From Riptortus pedestris (taxonomy: Eukaryota; Arthropoda; Insecta; Hemiptera; Alydidae), in NCBI GenBank assembly GCA_019009955.1, contig CM032230.1:108977001-109041000 (forward strand): a stretch of DNA of 64,000 nt. The letters run 5' to 3'. Of the stretch, positions 35,223-45,239 are shown one piece after another. Under the pieces are notes generated by a model. The model worked only from the letters and a program-made list of their open reading frames with translations, was not told the origin of the DNA and did not search any database. The first letter of the stretch is position 1. Each line of letters begins with the position of its first letter. Made by a program: the position numbers and the translations under genes.

Positions 35223-35987
35223 AGCCAATTTCATTAAGGGAAATCAGCTATTGAGGTTGTACTCATGACGCGATTTTCGAAAAATGTCTTCAAATGTCCA
35301 TCGGTCCTAACCAGGAGATGACGAAAATGAAATACGTTCAAAATTATATATATATTTGTCTGATAACGCTCTAGCGGTCGCAATTTTTGTTTGATCGTTA
35401 CGGAACTCGACATTTAACAGTTTTATGTAAAAAGACAGATCAAGTTCGTTAATGGCTGAAATCGGACTAGAGGAAGGGAGGGTTTAGAGGGGGGATTTTC
35501 GAAAATTCAAAATATCTTCGTTATTATGTAATGGATCGAAAACATTTATAGAACCAATCTTATTGTAAATTAAATTTACTATAAATATTGTATTATATAT
35601 ATTTATTCTCTATCTTGAATATTAACGGAGATATTTGCATTTTTATGAAGTATGTGATCGGGCATAGTTCGGATTAGGTCGGCCGATTCCGTAACTATTC
35701 GGCTCTGGTGGAAGCTTCTTCTAACCTTACCCGTCGTTTCTAATCTTACCTTACCTTCGTTACTTTGTGAGGTTTATGCAAATACGTACTGTTCATCCAC
35801 CCCCACCCTTCTTTAGTTCTTGGACTACTAAAATTTGAGTTATTAAAATATAAATTATTCTTACAATTCAGAAGCCGTTTCAGTTGGGAATTTATTTTAA
35901 TTAACTGAAAGATTTCTCATTACCCTTTGTATTTAATCACGGTGGTGCTGTGTTACCTGTATGCAGATTTCTCGTGACGGGCTTTTG
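35223..35987 (+). mobile_element. AGCAG-family repeat, one core with long right segment
   Basis: Left end CCAATTTCATTAAGGGAAAT, arm GAGGTTGTACTCATGACGCG, short TA tract, and core (CTCTAGCGGTCGCAATTTTT; GATCAAGTTCGTTAATGGCT; AATATCTTCGTTATTATG; ATATTAACGGAGATATTTGC). The long right segment (ACCCTTCTTTAGTTCTTGGA; CTCATTACCCTTTG) is shared with 10200-10722. It ends with a short GCAGATTTCTCGTGACGGGC. Confidence 0.78.
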
Positions 35988-36126
35988 AGTGATTGAGTAT
36001 CAAAAGGGCAATCAGTGAGACAAACAAACAGATAATAATTTTCAATTTTGGTGCCATTGTTCTTGGAATAGTCTGGATCGTAAAATGATTAATCCCCAAG
36101 GAATTAAAATAGAAAATCAGACTTAC

Positions 36127-36560
36127 CTTAGAGTTTTATTTATGCAAATTATTTTCAGTGGCATTTCGCTAATAGGTGTCGTTGGCATAAGACGTACGCA
36201 GGAGCATTAATATTCAGGAAACGGGCCATAATCCCAGTATCGAAGCGAAACCCACTTATCTTCGCCATTCTATTCAATCCAGTTAATCTAAACGGAAGGG
36301 ACATTTCAAATGTTTTGCCCGCCGTAGCCTTGGCAACACTGTTTACCCTTGGCAGGCGGGAATGAAGGGGTAACACTGCTTAGGGACTTAGTCTTGGGCT
36401 CGAGTAGCCCTTGAGATTTATTAATGCGAAGGAAAGAGGGGGGGGGAGTCAGGATAATAAAACTCCCATCAAGCTAGAGAGTGCTCGGGCAATGTCAACA
36501 AATCCGCACAATGAAGGGTGATTAGTAAGTTGTCCCCTCCTCTTCGCGTTGAATATCTGG
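36127..36560 (-). promoter_or_regulatory. CpG-rich promoter-like block with a splice donor (candidate alternative first exon)
   Basis: This is one of the few CpG-containing, high-complexity blocks in an AT-rich window and matches no repeat here. On the minus strand it ends CTCTAAG|GTAAGTCTGA, a perfect donor at 36127. It contains CCGGAAG-like and GTAGCCTTGGCAAC (RFX X-box-like, near 36325) motifs. A minus frame of 73 codons crosses it but lacks recognisable domains and stops before the donor. It could serve as an untranslated first exon splicing to the acceptor at 20870, whose exon carries a fresh ATG after an in-frame stop. This is inference; no TATA box is visible. Confidence 0.4.
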
Positions 36561-36884
36561 AATTCTCATTCTTTCCAACATCTGAATCATTCTGTTTTAC
36601 CTTCCATCACGAAATATCTGACTAAATTTGTTAAGTTTTACTCGGATGTCTTATTTATTTTTAAATCTGATAAAAATATTAGTCATATCACTTATCACAG
36701 TATGTGATTTATGAATTAATAATAATGTTTGAAGTATCTCTTACGAATTATTGTGGTGGAAGAGCAGGTAACCACTAAATTTTCCAACTTCTAAGAGCAG
36801 TTTCAATGCCTTGTGCAAACTACAAATTTTGTGTCTTAAAAGGTATTTTTATTTTCCATTAATTGTTATTATTTATTTGAGATG

Positions 36885-37625
36885 CCGCTACAAAGGCGAT
36901 TCATCTTTTAACATGATTGAATATAATTTTACAAAATTAAATAAATATTAACATTTTTACTAAGCTAAATGTTACAAATGTACAAAATAAATAGGACCAT
37001 GCCGGTGCAATGGTGATTCATATTTTAACATGTTAGAATATAGTTTTACAAAATTGAATAAATATTAAAATTTTTACACAGCTAACTTTTACAAATGAAC
37101 AAAATAAATAGAATGGACAAAACTAAATATAAATTGTTAGAATATTTACAACATGACGAAAAATACAAAATAAAAATAAAACAACAAATAAGAAAAAAGA
37201 CAAATAAATGAAAAACTATAAATAGTTAAACTGGAAGGAGGCAAAACTTATATTCCACAGTGCTTGCTATATATAACTTTCATAATTGTAGATAATAGGT
37301 TTTATATTTCATCAAATAATCCATTATTTCTTAAATACTTAAAAAAAAAGTGGACGTTAATAAATGATAATAATAAAAAAAACATCATCTATAAATTGGC
37401 GACTGTCGGCCAGTAGTTCGCATACATTTGTGGGCCATGGGTACGTTTTCACTTGTGTGCAGTCAGTTAGTATGTGTTTTACAGTCAGCGTTACGTTGCA
37501 GTAGCGACGTTCATCTTCCCTGCTCATTAGATATGAATGTGTTAGTGTAGTGTGTCCTCTGCGTAGGCTGGTAAGTACAATTTTTTCTCTTCTAGAGTGT
37601 CTATTTTTTGAAGTCCAGTTGAGCG
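36885..37625 (-). mobile_element. 3' end of a Jockey/I/CR1-type LINE
   Basis: An uninterrupted minus frame across 37385-37620 includes LTSLRRGHTTLTHSYLMS, YCNVTLTVKHILTDC and NVCELLADSRQFIDD. The RxGHTxLTHSYL … LTVKHIL..C pattern is typical of the C-terminal part of ORF2 in non-LTR retrotransposons. The usual CxxC-type cysteines are partly replaced (RRYCN). Downstream (36885-37115) the 3' tail holds two tandem copies of about 115 bp. Each has TTTTAACATG, TTTTACAAAATT, AATAAATATTAA and ACAAAATAAATAG. 5'-truncated and inactive. Confidence 0.85.
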
Positions 37626-39239
37626 TGTTTGATTTGATTTGCCATTAAGTAATGACTGTTAAAGTAGCATAGCAAGTAAACCAATGTTGGCCTTAATATG
37701 AATATATTATATGAATTTGTAGTCATTTTGTTTGGATACTTAGGATATAGGTATAGATTTCATTATTAATTTTGGAGTTTTTAAAATTTGATTTGCTTAT
37801 AGCATGGTAATAGTTATTGGGATTAATCATTTTTTTTAAAAATTTTTATAGTGAGTAATATTCAGGAGTTACTAAATCTTAAAAGTTAAACTGTGTATTA
37901 TTAATTATTATCGTATGTGTCATGTTACCATTGTGTTCTTATCAAAGTATCAAGTGCCTTCTAACTATCAGACAGTGTTTGCTTAGTTTATGGCAAATCT
38001 TCTTATCTTTTCTGATAAAGATTTGTCTCATCCAATTGTTTTAGATGTATTAAAGGTTGTGCAACCGGCATGTTTGAAATCAAAATTTTCGTTTATATTA
38101 CGTAATTTGGAAAGAATTAGTTTACATGAAATATACGGCAACGTTCATGTGATGTTTGCACAGAAAACCACTGTATTTACGTTTTTTTTCTTTCTTCAAC
38201 AATGTATAAATATTGCAACAAAATGATATTACTGAATGTTTACAACTGGCTTAGTTATTGGCATGAGGTGGGAATGTGTCCATTTACAATACTTACATTG
38301 GAGTGAACTTCGGATTTACTTGAGTTATATTTTTGGGTTTTCACTGCAAAAGATCTTTTGGCCATTTACGCTTCAGACGTCTTCTTGGGTTTTCAGAAAT
38401 CTGGGTATATGATAGAGATTCGAATTGTTGATATCGGGATTTTAGTGGGAAAGTGTGCTTGGAAAAACAAAACAAAAATCGGTGATTGCTTTAAACATAA
38501 CGGAATGTTTTTCTCTTAGATTTATTCAAAGGCAATTTCTTGAATTAAATGTTTTGTTTCACAATGGTGGTCTTAGAAGTGAAGGACACCATTTAATTAA
38601 AGAATGAAAACACCAATTCCTTCCTAGTTTAAAAAATATATATATTTTAAAAACTACTTAAACTTTTATTTTTGAAGTAAAATATTTTGTGTCTGCGTTA
38701 ATTGTTTCACCTTATTCTCGGGTGTTATTCACAAAAACAAAAATGGGGGGGGGTAACAAAACAAAAATGTATTTTCAAATATTCCATAGAAATTGGCCAA
38801 ACTGGAAGAAAATAGGAAACATGCAGATACGGATCTGACTGTACTAATAAACAGGGAAACCATCAGGGGTATGAATGAATTTAAAGCCAATGATTTCTCT
38901 CTGCTTCTGTAGGTTAGTCATTTCTTTTCCGAAAAAAGTCCAGGCAAGATGGTTACAAGGACTTGCAATGGTTTCTAGCTGTCTTCTGCATGTGGCTGAT
39001 TAACGACGAAGTATTTGGAAAAATTTTTAAACTACATTACGCCATAATTGAAGCGGACAATCCATGACTAGAAAAGACAGGCACAGGCTTCTATGTTAGG
39101 ACTACAACTGTAATTTACCTCAATGCTTTACTGATAGATATGTATTTCCTCTACATAGTAACCCTATGTGGAGGGATTTTATTTTCTGCACATCCCATGC
39201 ATATTTGCATTATATGTGCATTTTGTCACAAACATTAAG
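37626..39239. other. AT-rich stretch, nothing recognised
   Basis: No repeat family, exon or RNA gene recognised. A 78-codon plus frame at 37990-38226 has no domain and looks random. Confidence 0.5.
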
Positions 39240-39605
39240 CAATTTTATATAATAATATATATACATATTAAAAATGCAAATAGGAACATGAAAATTAAAT
39301 TTTACAAAAAAAAATTAAATGAGAACAATTAGGAATACAATTATACAAAGCTTAAGAATATCATATGCTATTGCTTTAGATGTTTTGAAAATAAAATATC
39401 AGGACTGATAGTCCAAGCGGGAATATGAGTCTTTAACTGTCTTCGTATGTCTTGAGTCAGTCTACATTCGTAAATCAGGTGGGTGAATGTCTGTTCAGTG
39501 TAACTGTCGCATTTACAAGCATTTGAGTCAGTAAGTTTGAATCTATATATTCGGAGTTGGTATTTCCTTGTCCAGTTAGTATTTGTGTGGACCATGTAGA
39601 AAGTA
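39240..39605 (-). mobile_element. second LINE ORF2 C-terminal remnant
   Basis: A minus frame (39368-39595) reads YQLRIYRFKLTDSNACKCDS … TFTHLIYECRLTQDIRRQL. The Cys-x-Cys, then H-x4-C arrangement after an RF/DS motif is the zinc-knuckle-like region downstream of reverse transcriptase in Jockey/I/R1-type LINEs. The 3' side is A-rich and contains CAAAATTT-type phrases like the tail of the previous element. Only the end is present. Confidence 0.75.
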
Positions 39606-40137
39606 GAAGCTAGAGAAGATTATTATAGAACCAATAACCAAAAAGAAGGAAAAAAAGTAAGCCTGGTTAGTACAAAATCTAGATTGGGTATGGCAGAAAG
39701 AAGATAAAGGGGCAAGCTCTCTTACAGGTGGCATTCTTATCTAAAGTAGGACAGAAGTACTCTAGGTTGACATTGTAACTCCTGGATATGCCTAGCTGTT
39801 TTCCATGAATATGAACTCAATGAGGGACGCAAGAGAGTGAGCTACACAGATTAAAATCTGCGCAATCGAAAACTATAGCTGTCAGAGGAGTGTTTTCATC
39901 TGATAAAAATCAGCCGGAGGTTCTACAACGCGATTTCGATTGCTTGTCTGCAAATCAATCTTCAAAGGGTTTGAAGGAGAAGAATCGACGGCACCTGTTG
40001 GATACTGCCACTTCCCTCTTTCTAAGCCCTCCTTTAGTAGATATTGAATTATGAAGATGGAAGGAAAAAAAAAAAAAAAATCCTTTCTTTGCAACGAGGA
40101 AAACAGATTATTCACCGATACACTTATCTCTACTTTT
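39606..40137. other. unassigned, no gene
   Basis: Moderately complex sequence with a poly-A run near 40062-40080. No feature recognised. Confidence 0.4.
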
Positions 40138-40232
40138 AGCAGGCTTTCCTAAGGAAAATCAGCTGTTGAGCTTGTCCTAGTGATGAGATTTTCCTAACTT
40201 TCTTCAAAATTCCCACAGATCCTAGATAGTCC
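40138..40232 (+). mobile_element. AGCAG-family left-arm fragment
   Basis: AGCAGGCTTTCCTAAGGAAA, ATCAGCTGTTGAGCTTGTCC, then CTTTCTTCAAAATTCCCACA and GATCCTAGATAGTCC in the order of the left arm. The core is absent. Confidence 0.65.
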
Positions 40233-40985
40233 AGATTATGATTTCTGACAAATTAAATATAAATTGTAATTGAATATGTTAGCCATCGTTGATGTTTTGA
40301 AATAGGAATTGGTACTCGCAGAAATTTAAAAATAAACTATATAAATAATTGACCCATTTTCAACGCACGCCACAAATGTCTTTTGATTAAAATCATTTTC
40401 TGTTTCTAACTGCGAAGTAAAAAATGACGAATTCATGTTTAAATAACATTTATCAGTCGCTAATGAGTTGAATAATAAACAATTCCTTCGAAATATAGCT
40501 ATTGCATTATATCAGCATTATATACAATGAATATGAAATTAATTTCAGGGATATTTTTTGTCACAAGAGAAATACGAGGTGATGACAAGAAGTAATTCAA
40601 TTATTTGCATATGTAAATTTTCTTTATTGAAGATTCTGCGATTTTTTTTTTTTTTTTTTTCATTTCTGAGTTATACCTAGTTTACTCCTATTTTTTCGGT
40701 GAGTTTCAGACAAGCACTATTTTACTGTTCCGTCATTGGTCATATGTACAGAATCCTCTTTGTTTCTCACCCTTTTCATTCCCACCTTAATCCAGAAATT
40801 CAGTATTTCCCAATTTTGTTTCCTTCGTGTTGAGACAATCATATTTCTTACTTGACATTACACTATTACTTTTTTTTAAAGAAATATTTGAAAATTTTTA
40901 TTTCCACTATTAATCATAATCAAACAATACGTACTTACTATTGAAAGACGTAGCGCAATTTTGATGTGATTGTAACGATCATATT

Positions 40986-41527
40986 AGCAGATTTCCTTTA
41001 AGGGAAACGATTTTTATTAGCTATTAAGTTTGACTCAAGACACGGTTTTCGAAAATTAATTTTGATGTTGTAACGCTCGATCGAAATCGACTCAGGGGAT
41101 GGGGAGAGCAATAGAAAAATGCAAATTTCTACGAATCTAGATCTAGTGATATAATTTGAATAGGGCTTTTAACGTTAATGTATGAAGGGTGTATACATTA
41201 TGTTCAATGACGTTTATCGTTCCGATGCATTTGAACGGAGGTAACGTTAAAGATTCAGAACTGATTAATGATGTACAGGAAAACATTTCGTATATTGAGT
41301 TTACGCCGGGTAGAATGAAGTAATGCTGTGCCCATACGAGAGGTTTTTTACTTCTATTCATGTGATTTTCACATAATATCACTGAATCACTAAACATCTC
41401 ACGTACATCATAAATTTCAAGCTCAGTTTACATAGGCTTCTTATTACAGAATATTGAATATAACTTGATCAGCGCAACATTACAAGACGTGGGAAATCTG
41501 CTTAGTTTTCGCAAAACTCAGATTTTT
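40986..41527 (+). mobile_element. AGCAG-family repeat, ends kept, core replaced
   Basis: Left end AGCAGATTTCCTTTAAGGGA and right end GACGTGGGAAATCTGCTTAG enclose about 480 bp that I cannot align with the standard core. Part of the right end beyond GTTTTCGC is decayed. It is either a diverged copy or two fragments with other sequence between them. Confidence 0.55.
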
Positions 41528-42258
41528 TTTGTCATTTATGTAAGACTAAGCTACTAAGGCTGATCGGGTACAATGGTAATAGTATCCAAATGTCAGTTTA
41601 GTAGTTTAATAAATTATTAATTTATAACATTTTTTAAAACAATATATAAATTAAGCAGCAGATTTAAAATCATCTTTTGAAATTAAATTTAAAGAAATCA
41701 TCTAGTAAATTCTTTAAAAAAGGTAATGAAAATGTTGCGGGATGAATCCCATTTTACTTAGGAAAGATTTTCTTTGCTCCCTAATAGCCTCCTGAATAGG
41801 TTGTGATAAGGGCCCCAGCTTTAGAGTCCCCCGTTCCTCTGCATTAAATTTATATATAAATAATGCCTTAACAGGAATCTTTTATAATTGGAATTTTCAG
41901 GTATTTTCATTTTAGTTTCAGGTTTTCGAATTAAGGGGTGTTATGTACAAGTAATTATGTAAACTGGATAGCGGCCCCTAAAAAAGAAAGAAAAAAAAAA
42001 GGATTCCCTTAGTAACAGTCTTGCTCATTACTATGCCCTGGATTTTTAGTTAAGCTTTCGAGAAGTGTGTTTTATTTTTATTTGGTCTAAAAATGTTCTG
42101 AATATACTCTGATACTGAGGCTATGATGAACGGATGATGGAAGCTCTGATGAGCCTCAGCTCATGCTGCCTAACGTTTATCATCAGTCAATTTACTTAGG
42201 AATGGTTCTCTAATCCCACGCTTTGAATACACTATATCAGAAGCCCCAGACTTCTTTT

Positions 42259-42440
42259 AGCAGGCTTGTCTTAAGGGCTAAATCAGCTATTGAGGTCGTA
42301 CTCATGACGCGACTTTAGAAAAATTTCTTCAAATGTCCATCGATCCTGCCTAGTAGTTGACGAAAACGAGGTCCGATATATTTTTTTGCGTAAATCTGCT
42401 TAGTTCATGCAGAAACGTCCGAGAAACGGAACACTTTTTG
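42259..42440 (+). mobile_element. AGCAG-family repeat, arm joined to right end
   Basis: The left arm is well kept (GAGGTCGTACTCATGACGCG; TCAAATGTCCATCGATCCTG; GACGAAAACGAGGTCCG). It then passes within 30 bp to the right end (GTAAATCTGCTTAGTTCATG). The core and microsatellite are deleted. Confidence 0.75.
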
Positions 42441-42609
42441 TTGGAAATTAAATTTTTAACAAGATTAGTCATGTACCATTTTTTAACCCGACTCTCAATA
42501 AACTATAAAACGCATTTTAACTTGAAATAAGACTCCTTGTAATATGCCAGCTCATGTGTAATGAGAAGGAGTTGGCTTTTACTAAAGAGTGGAAAAGAAA
42601 AAAAAAAGT

Positions 42610-43552
42610 GCATTTAATAATAGAGACAGAGAATAAATATATAGGAAAATAATTGTAGTATATTACATTTGCAATAAAATTGTTAATATAACTGAACGAA
42701 GTAATTCGAGGCTTCTCTTTTTGGGAGATATGTCAATGAATAATAAATGGGGTATTAGTTGACTGTATAAAGAAGGACTGAAATATAATTAATGGATAAC
42801 ATGATATATTTTAATGATTACAACTAATGTTGCCTGAAGGGCCATGGTGAATATAAGTATATATAAGACAACGCTGCATTTTGTCAAAGGGCACTGGGCA
42901 TCATGGCCGATGATGGCTGGACTTGATGGTCCTTTCTTCTTTATTTTCTGAACATATTTGTTATAAAATGAGGTACCTCATGGCTTGCCGCTCCCCGCTG
43001 TGCTCTTCCTCCACCAATACTCAGCTACTTTCTTGGATTTCTACTTCATGACGATAATTATCTTCCTTTTATGCAACAAGAATTGTTGTTGTTGTTTTAT
43101 GCTAGCGTCGCCATTTTCTCCAGACTGTCCTTTTTTTTTCTTCTACTAACTGGCCATGGAGGTAGTCATCGGAGCACGGGTTGCTAGGCAACAGCGTGGA
43201 TAGTCAGCTGGGCAAGAACGCTTATCCTTCAAGAGCATAAGTGCCTTAAACAATAAGTTTTTCGATCCGACTCATAGTAACAGAGATATTTCGAATGTTT
43301 ATACCCCGTTCCCCCTCCCCCCCCCCTCCTCGTCCAATTTCAGGCGTTACTAGACTTGATTTTTCAGATTACATGAAAAGAAATATATTGTGTTTGGCAA
43401 CGATTAAACAAAAATTACGATCGCCAGAGATTATATATAAAGCAATATATATTTTTCAATGGACCTCATTCGTTTCATAACCTAGTTAAAACTTTTTCGA
43501 AAATAGTTCCATGAGTATAACTAAATAGCTAATTTACCATAAGGGAAATCTA
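42610..43552 (-). mobile_element. AGCAG-family repeat, interrupted
   Basis: Two inverse core parts in correct order: 42610-42690 (GAGACAGAGAATAAATATAT … TTGCAATAAAATTG) and 43258-43552 (TTTTCGATCCGACTCATAGT; CAGAGATATTTCGAATG; inverse left arm ending CCATAAGGGAAATCT). They are separated by about 565 bp that is foreign to the family and contains the RFX-like site. It reads as one old copy split by an insertion. Confidence 0.65.
43180..43192. promoter_or_regulatory. RFX X-box-like palindrome
   Basis: GTTGCTAGGCAAC is a full 13-bp match to the imperfect palindrome GTTGCC/TN(A/G)GCAAC bound by RFX transcription factors, which control ciliary and neuronal genes in animals. It sits in a higher-complexity 110-bp stretch (43140-43250). 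No first exon is visible beside it. Confidence 0.4.
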
Positions 43553-44364
43553 TTGGAACTATTTAGCAGATTACCTAACAGAGATGAAGTGAGCCGAACT
43601 ACGCTGACAATTGATGTGAGTAGCTGCGATAAACCTCGTATCAGTGGGAGAGAGAGATTACCCGTGTATCCTATCCACTTGAATGGAACACGATCCACAA
43701 AGGTACATGTAACACCTGTTTACCATTTAACTCCACACTGAGTAATGTTAGATTTCCAATCAAGTGGGAAGTACTCCTGTTTAGTCATCGGATAACATAA
43801 TCATAGCACGAAGAGAACAGCTGCTTCAAAACATTCCTTAACGCCAGTAAAATATTGATTCATTATTTAGGTTTATGCAGTCTAAATCAGGGAAACAACT
43901 AAGAAACATGGGTTAGTTAGAAGCTAACGGAATGGAGTGACGTGAAGAGAAGTTAGCGAGAGAATTGTGAGTTTAGGTGTGATGGAAGAACATTGATACA
44001 GATTTTATTGTCATAGGGTCAATGGAAATATACTAAAAATAAAAAAAAAAATTGCACATAACTTTCCATTTTTACTTGTAATATTTATTACTAATTATAA
44101 AAAATGAATGATACTCTCATCTCCGTCATTATCAAAATTAAAATGATTGATGCATGTCCTGTAGAATGACTTTTATTTCATTATGGAGAGCCTTTAACTC
44201 CATTTTATCAACAGCGAACGAGGCATACGTTAGTTGTTCAGGGTGCCAGTTGGAAATTATATGCTTGTATTGCACAGGAATGAATCCTTCAGATATATTC
44301 TTTGACTCACGAACTCTATGAATTCAGAAAAAGGGAAGGGGGGGGGAGCTTGTGATGATTATTA

Positions 44365-44592
44365 TTAGTAGTAATATTTATTAACGTCCAAGTTTTGCAA
44401 CTCAGGCTAATTGTGACGGGTTATCTACAGGTTACCACCCTTTTCTAGCCGGTGTGGGACTCAGAATTTTATTTAATGAATTTCGGCACTAAATAATATC
44501 CCTTGCCCAGGCGGGAATCGAACTCGCCACTCTAGGCTTACCATGTGAGATAAAAGGCAACGCTTTAACTCACATGGCTAACCTGAGCCCCC
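44365..44592 (-). mobile_element. tRNA-derived SINE, best preserved copy
   Basis: On the minus strand it starts GGCTCAGGTTAGCCATGTGA, has a near-consensus B box (GAGTTCGATTCCCGCC) near 44514-44526 and the body phrases CCGAAATTCATTAAATAAAA and AGAAAAGGGTGGTAACCTGT. The polymerase III boxes look intact. Confidence 0.87.
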
Positions 44593-44639
44593 CCATGATG
44601 ATGGTATCCATTCTTTTTTTTCTCATAGCTTTGATAAGA

Positions 44640-44944
44640 CTTTTACTTTTCACTTACCTTAAAACGTCCGTATTAAATTATTTTTGAGCCCAACTTATTC
44701 TGGTGATTCTGTGTACCAAATCCACTTATCCATATTTTTCAATCTGTTATATTCTCTTTGGGAAACCGTCTTACTTTCGCTCCCCCAAAGTAGTTACACA
44801 CGTAAGCAACTGCTATTTTTCTATCTATTTCAGCTCTACTTTCATTTTATTCAGTGATAATGCTTCCTAGAAAACAAAACTCCTTAACTTTTTCAAGTAT
44901 AATGTGTCCAATAGTAATATTGTATTTGTTTCCTTGCCTTCGTT

Positions 44945-44960
<16 letters not shown>
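44640..44960 (-). mobile_element. RTE-type LINE fragment
   Basis: A minus frame contains YNITIGHIILEKVKEFCFLG followed by SIITE and a stop. After a shift comes EIDRKIAVAYV … REYNRLKNMDKW. The L..V..FCFLGS.IT pattern followed by EI.RRIA is characteristic of the region after the RT catalytic core in RTE-type LINEs. It shares the near-identical DNA phrase ACTTTTTCAAGTATAA with the fragment at 56940-57215. A dead copy. Confidence 0.75.
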
Positions 44961-45163
<203 letters not shown>

Positions 45164-45239
45164 GGTGGGAGGGGGTTAAAAGAGGCATTAAAAAGGCATT
45201 ATAGGAAAGTGATAAAGAGTTTGATGAGGGTGATGTAGC

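Larger units (their letters stand above)
20871..36126 (-). other. repeat-filled intron or upstream region of the coiled-coil gene
   Basis: No host exon is recognised in this interval on either strand. It is occupied largely by AGCAG-family repeats, a SINE, a gene-family pseudogene and two foldback elements, all listed separately. The remaining unique-looking stretches are 24412-25478, 27190-28304, 29291-30052, 31053-31608, 31946-32352, 32947-33386 and 34401-34795. They contain islands of higher complexity but no supported gene. Confidence 0.5.

Noticed and set aside
43750..43795. Possible AGCAG right end (AAGTGGGAAGTACTCCTGTT)
   Set aside because: Too few matching positions and no CGCAGCCCCTGCG box.
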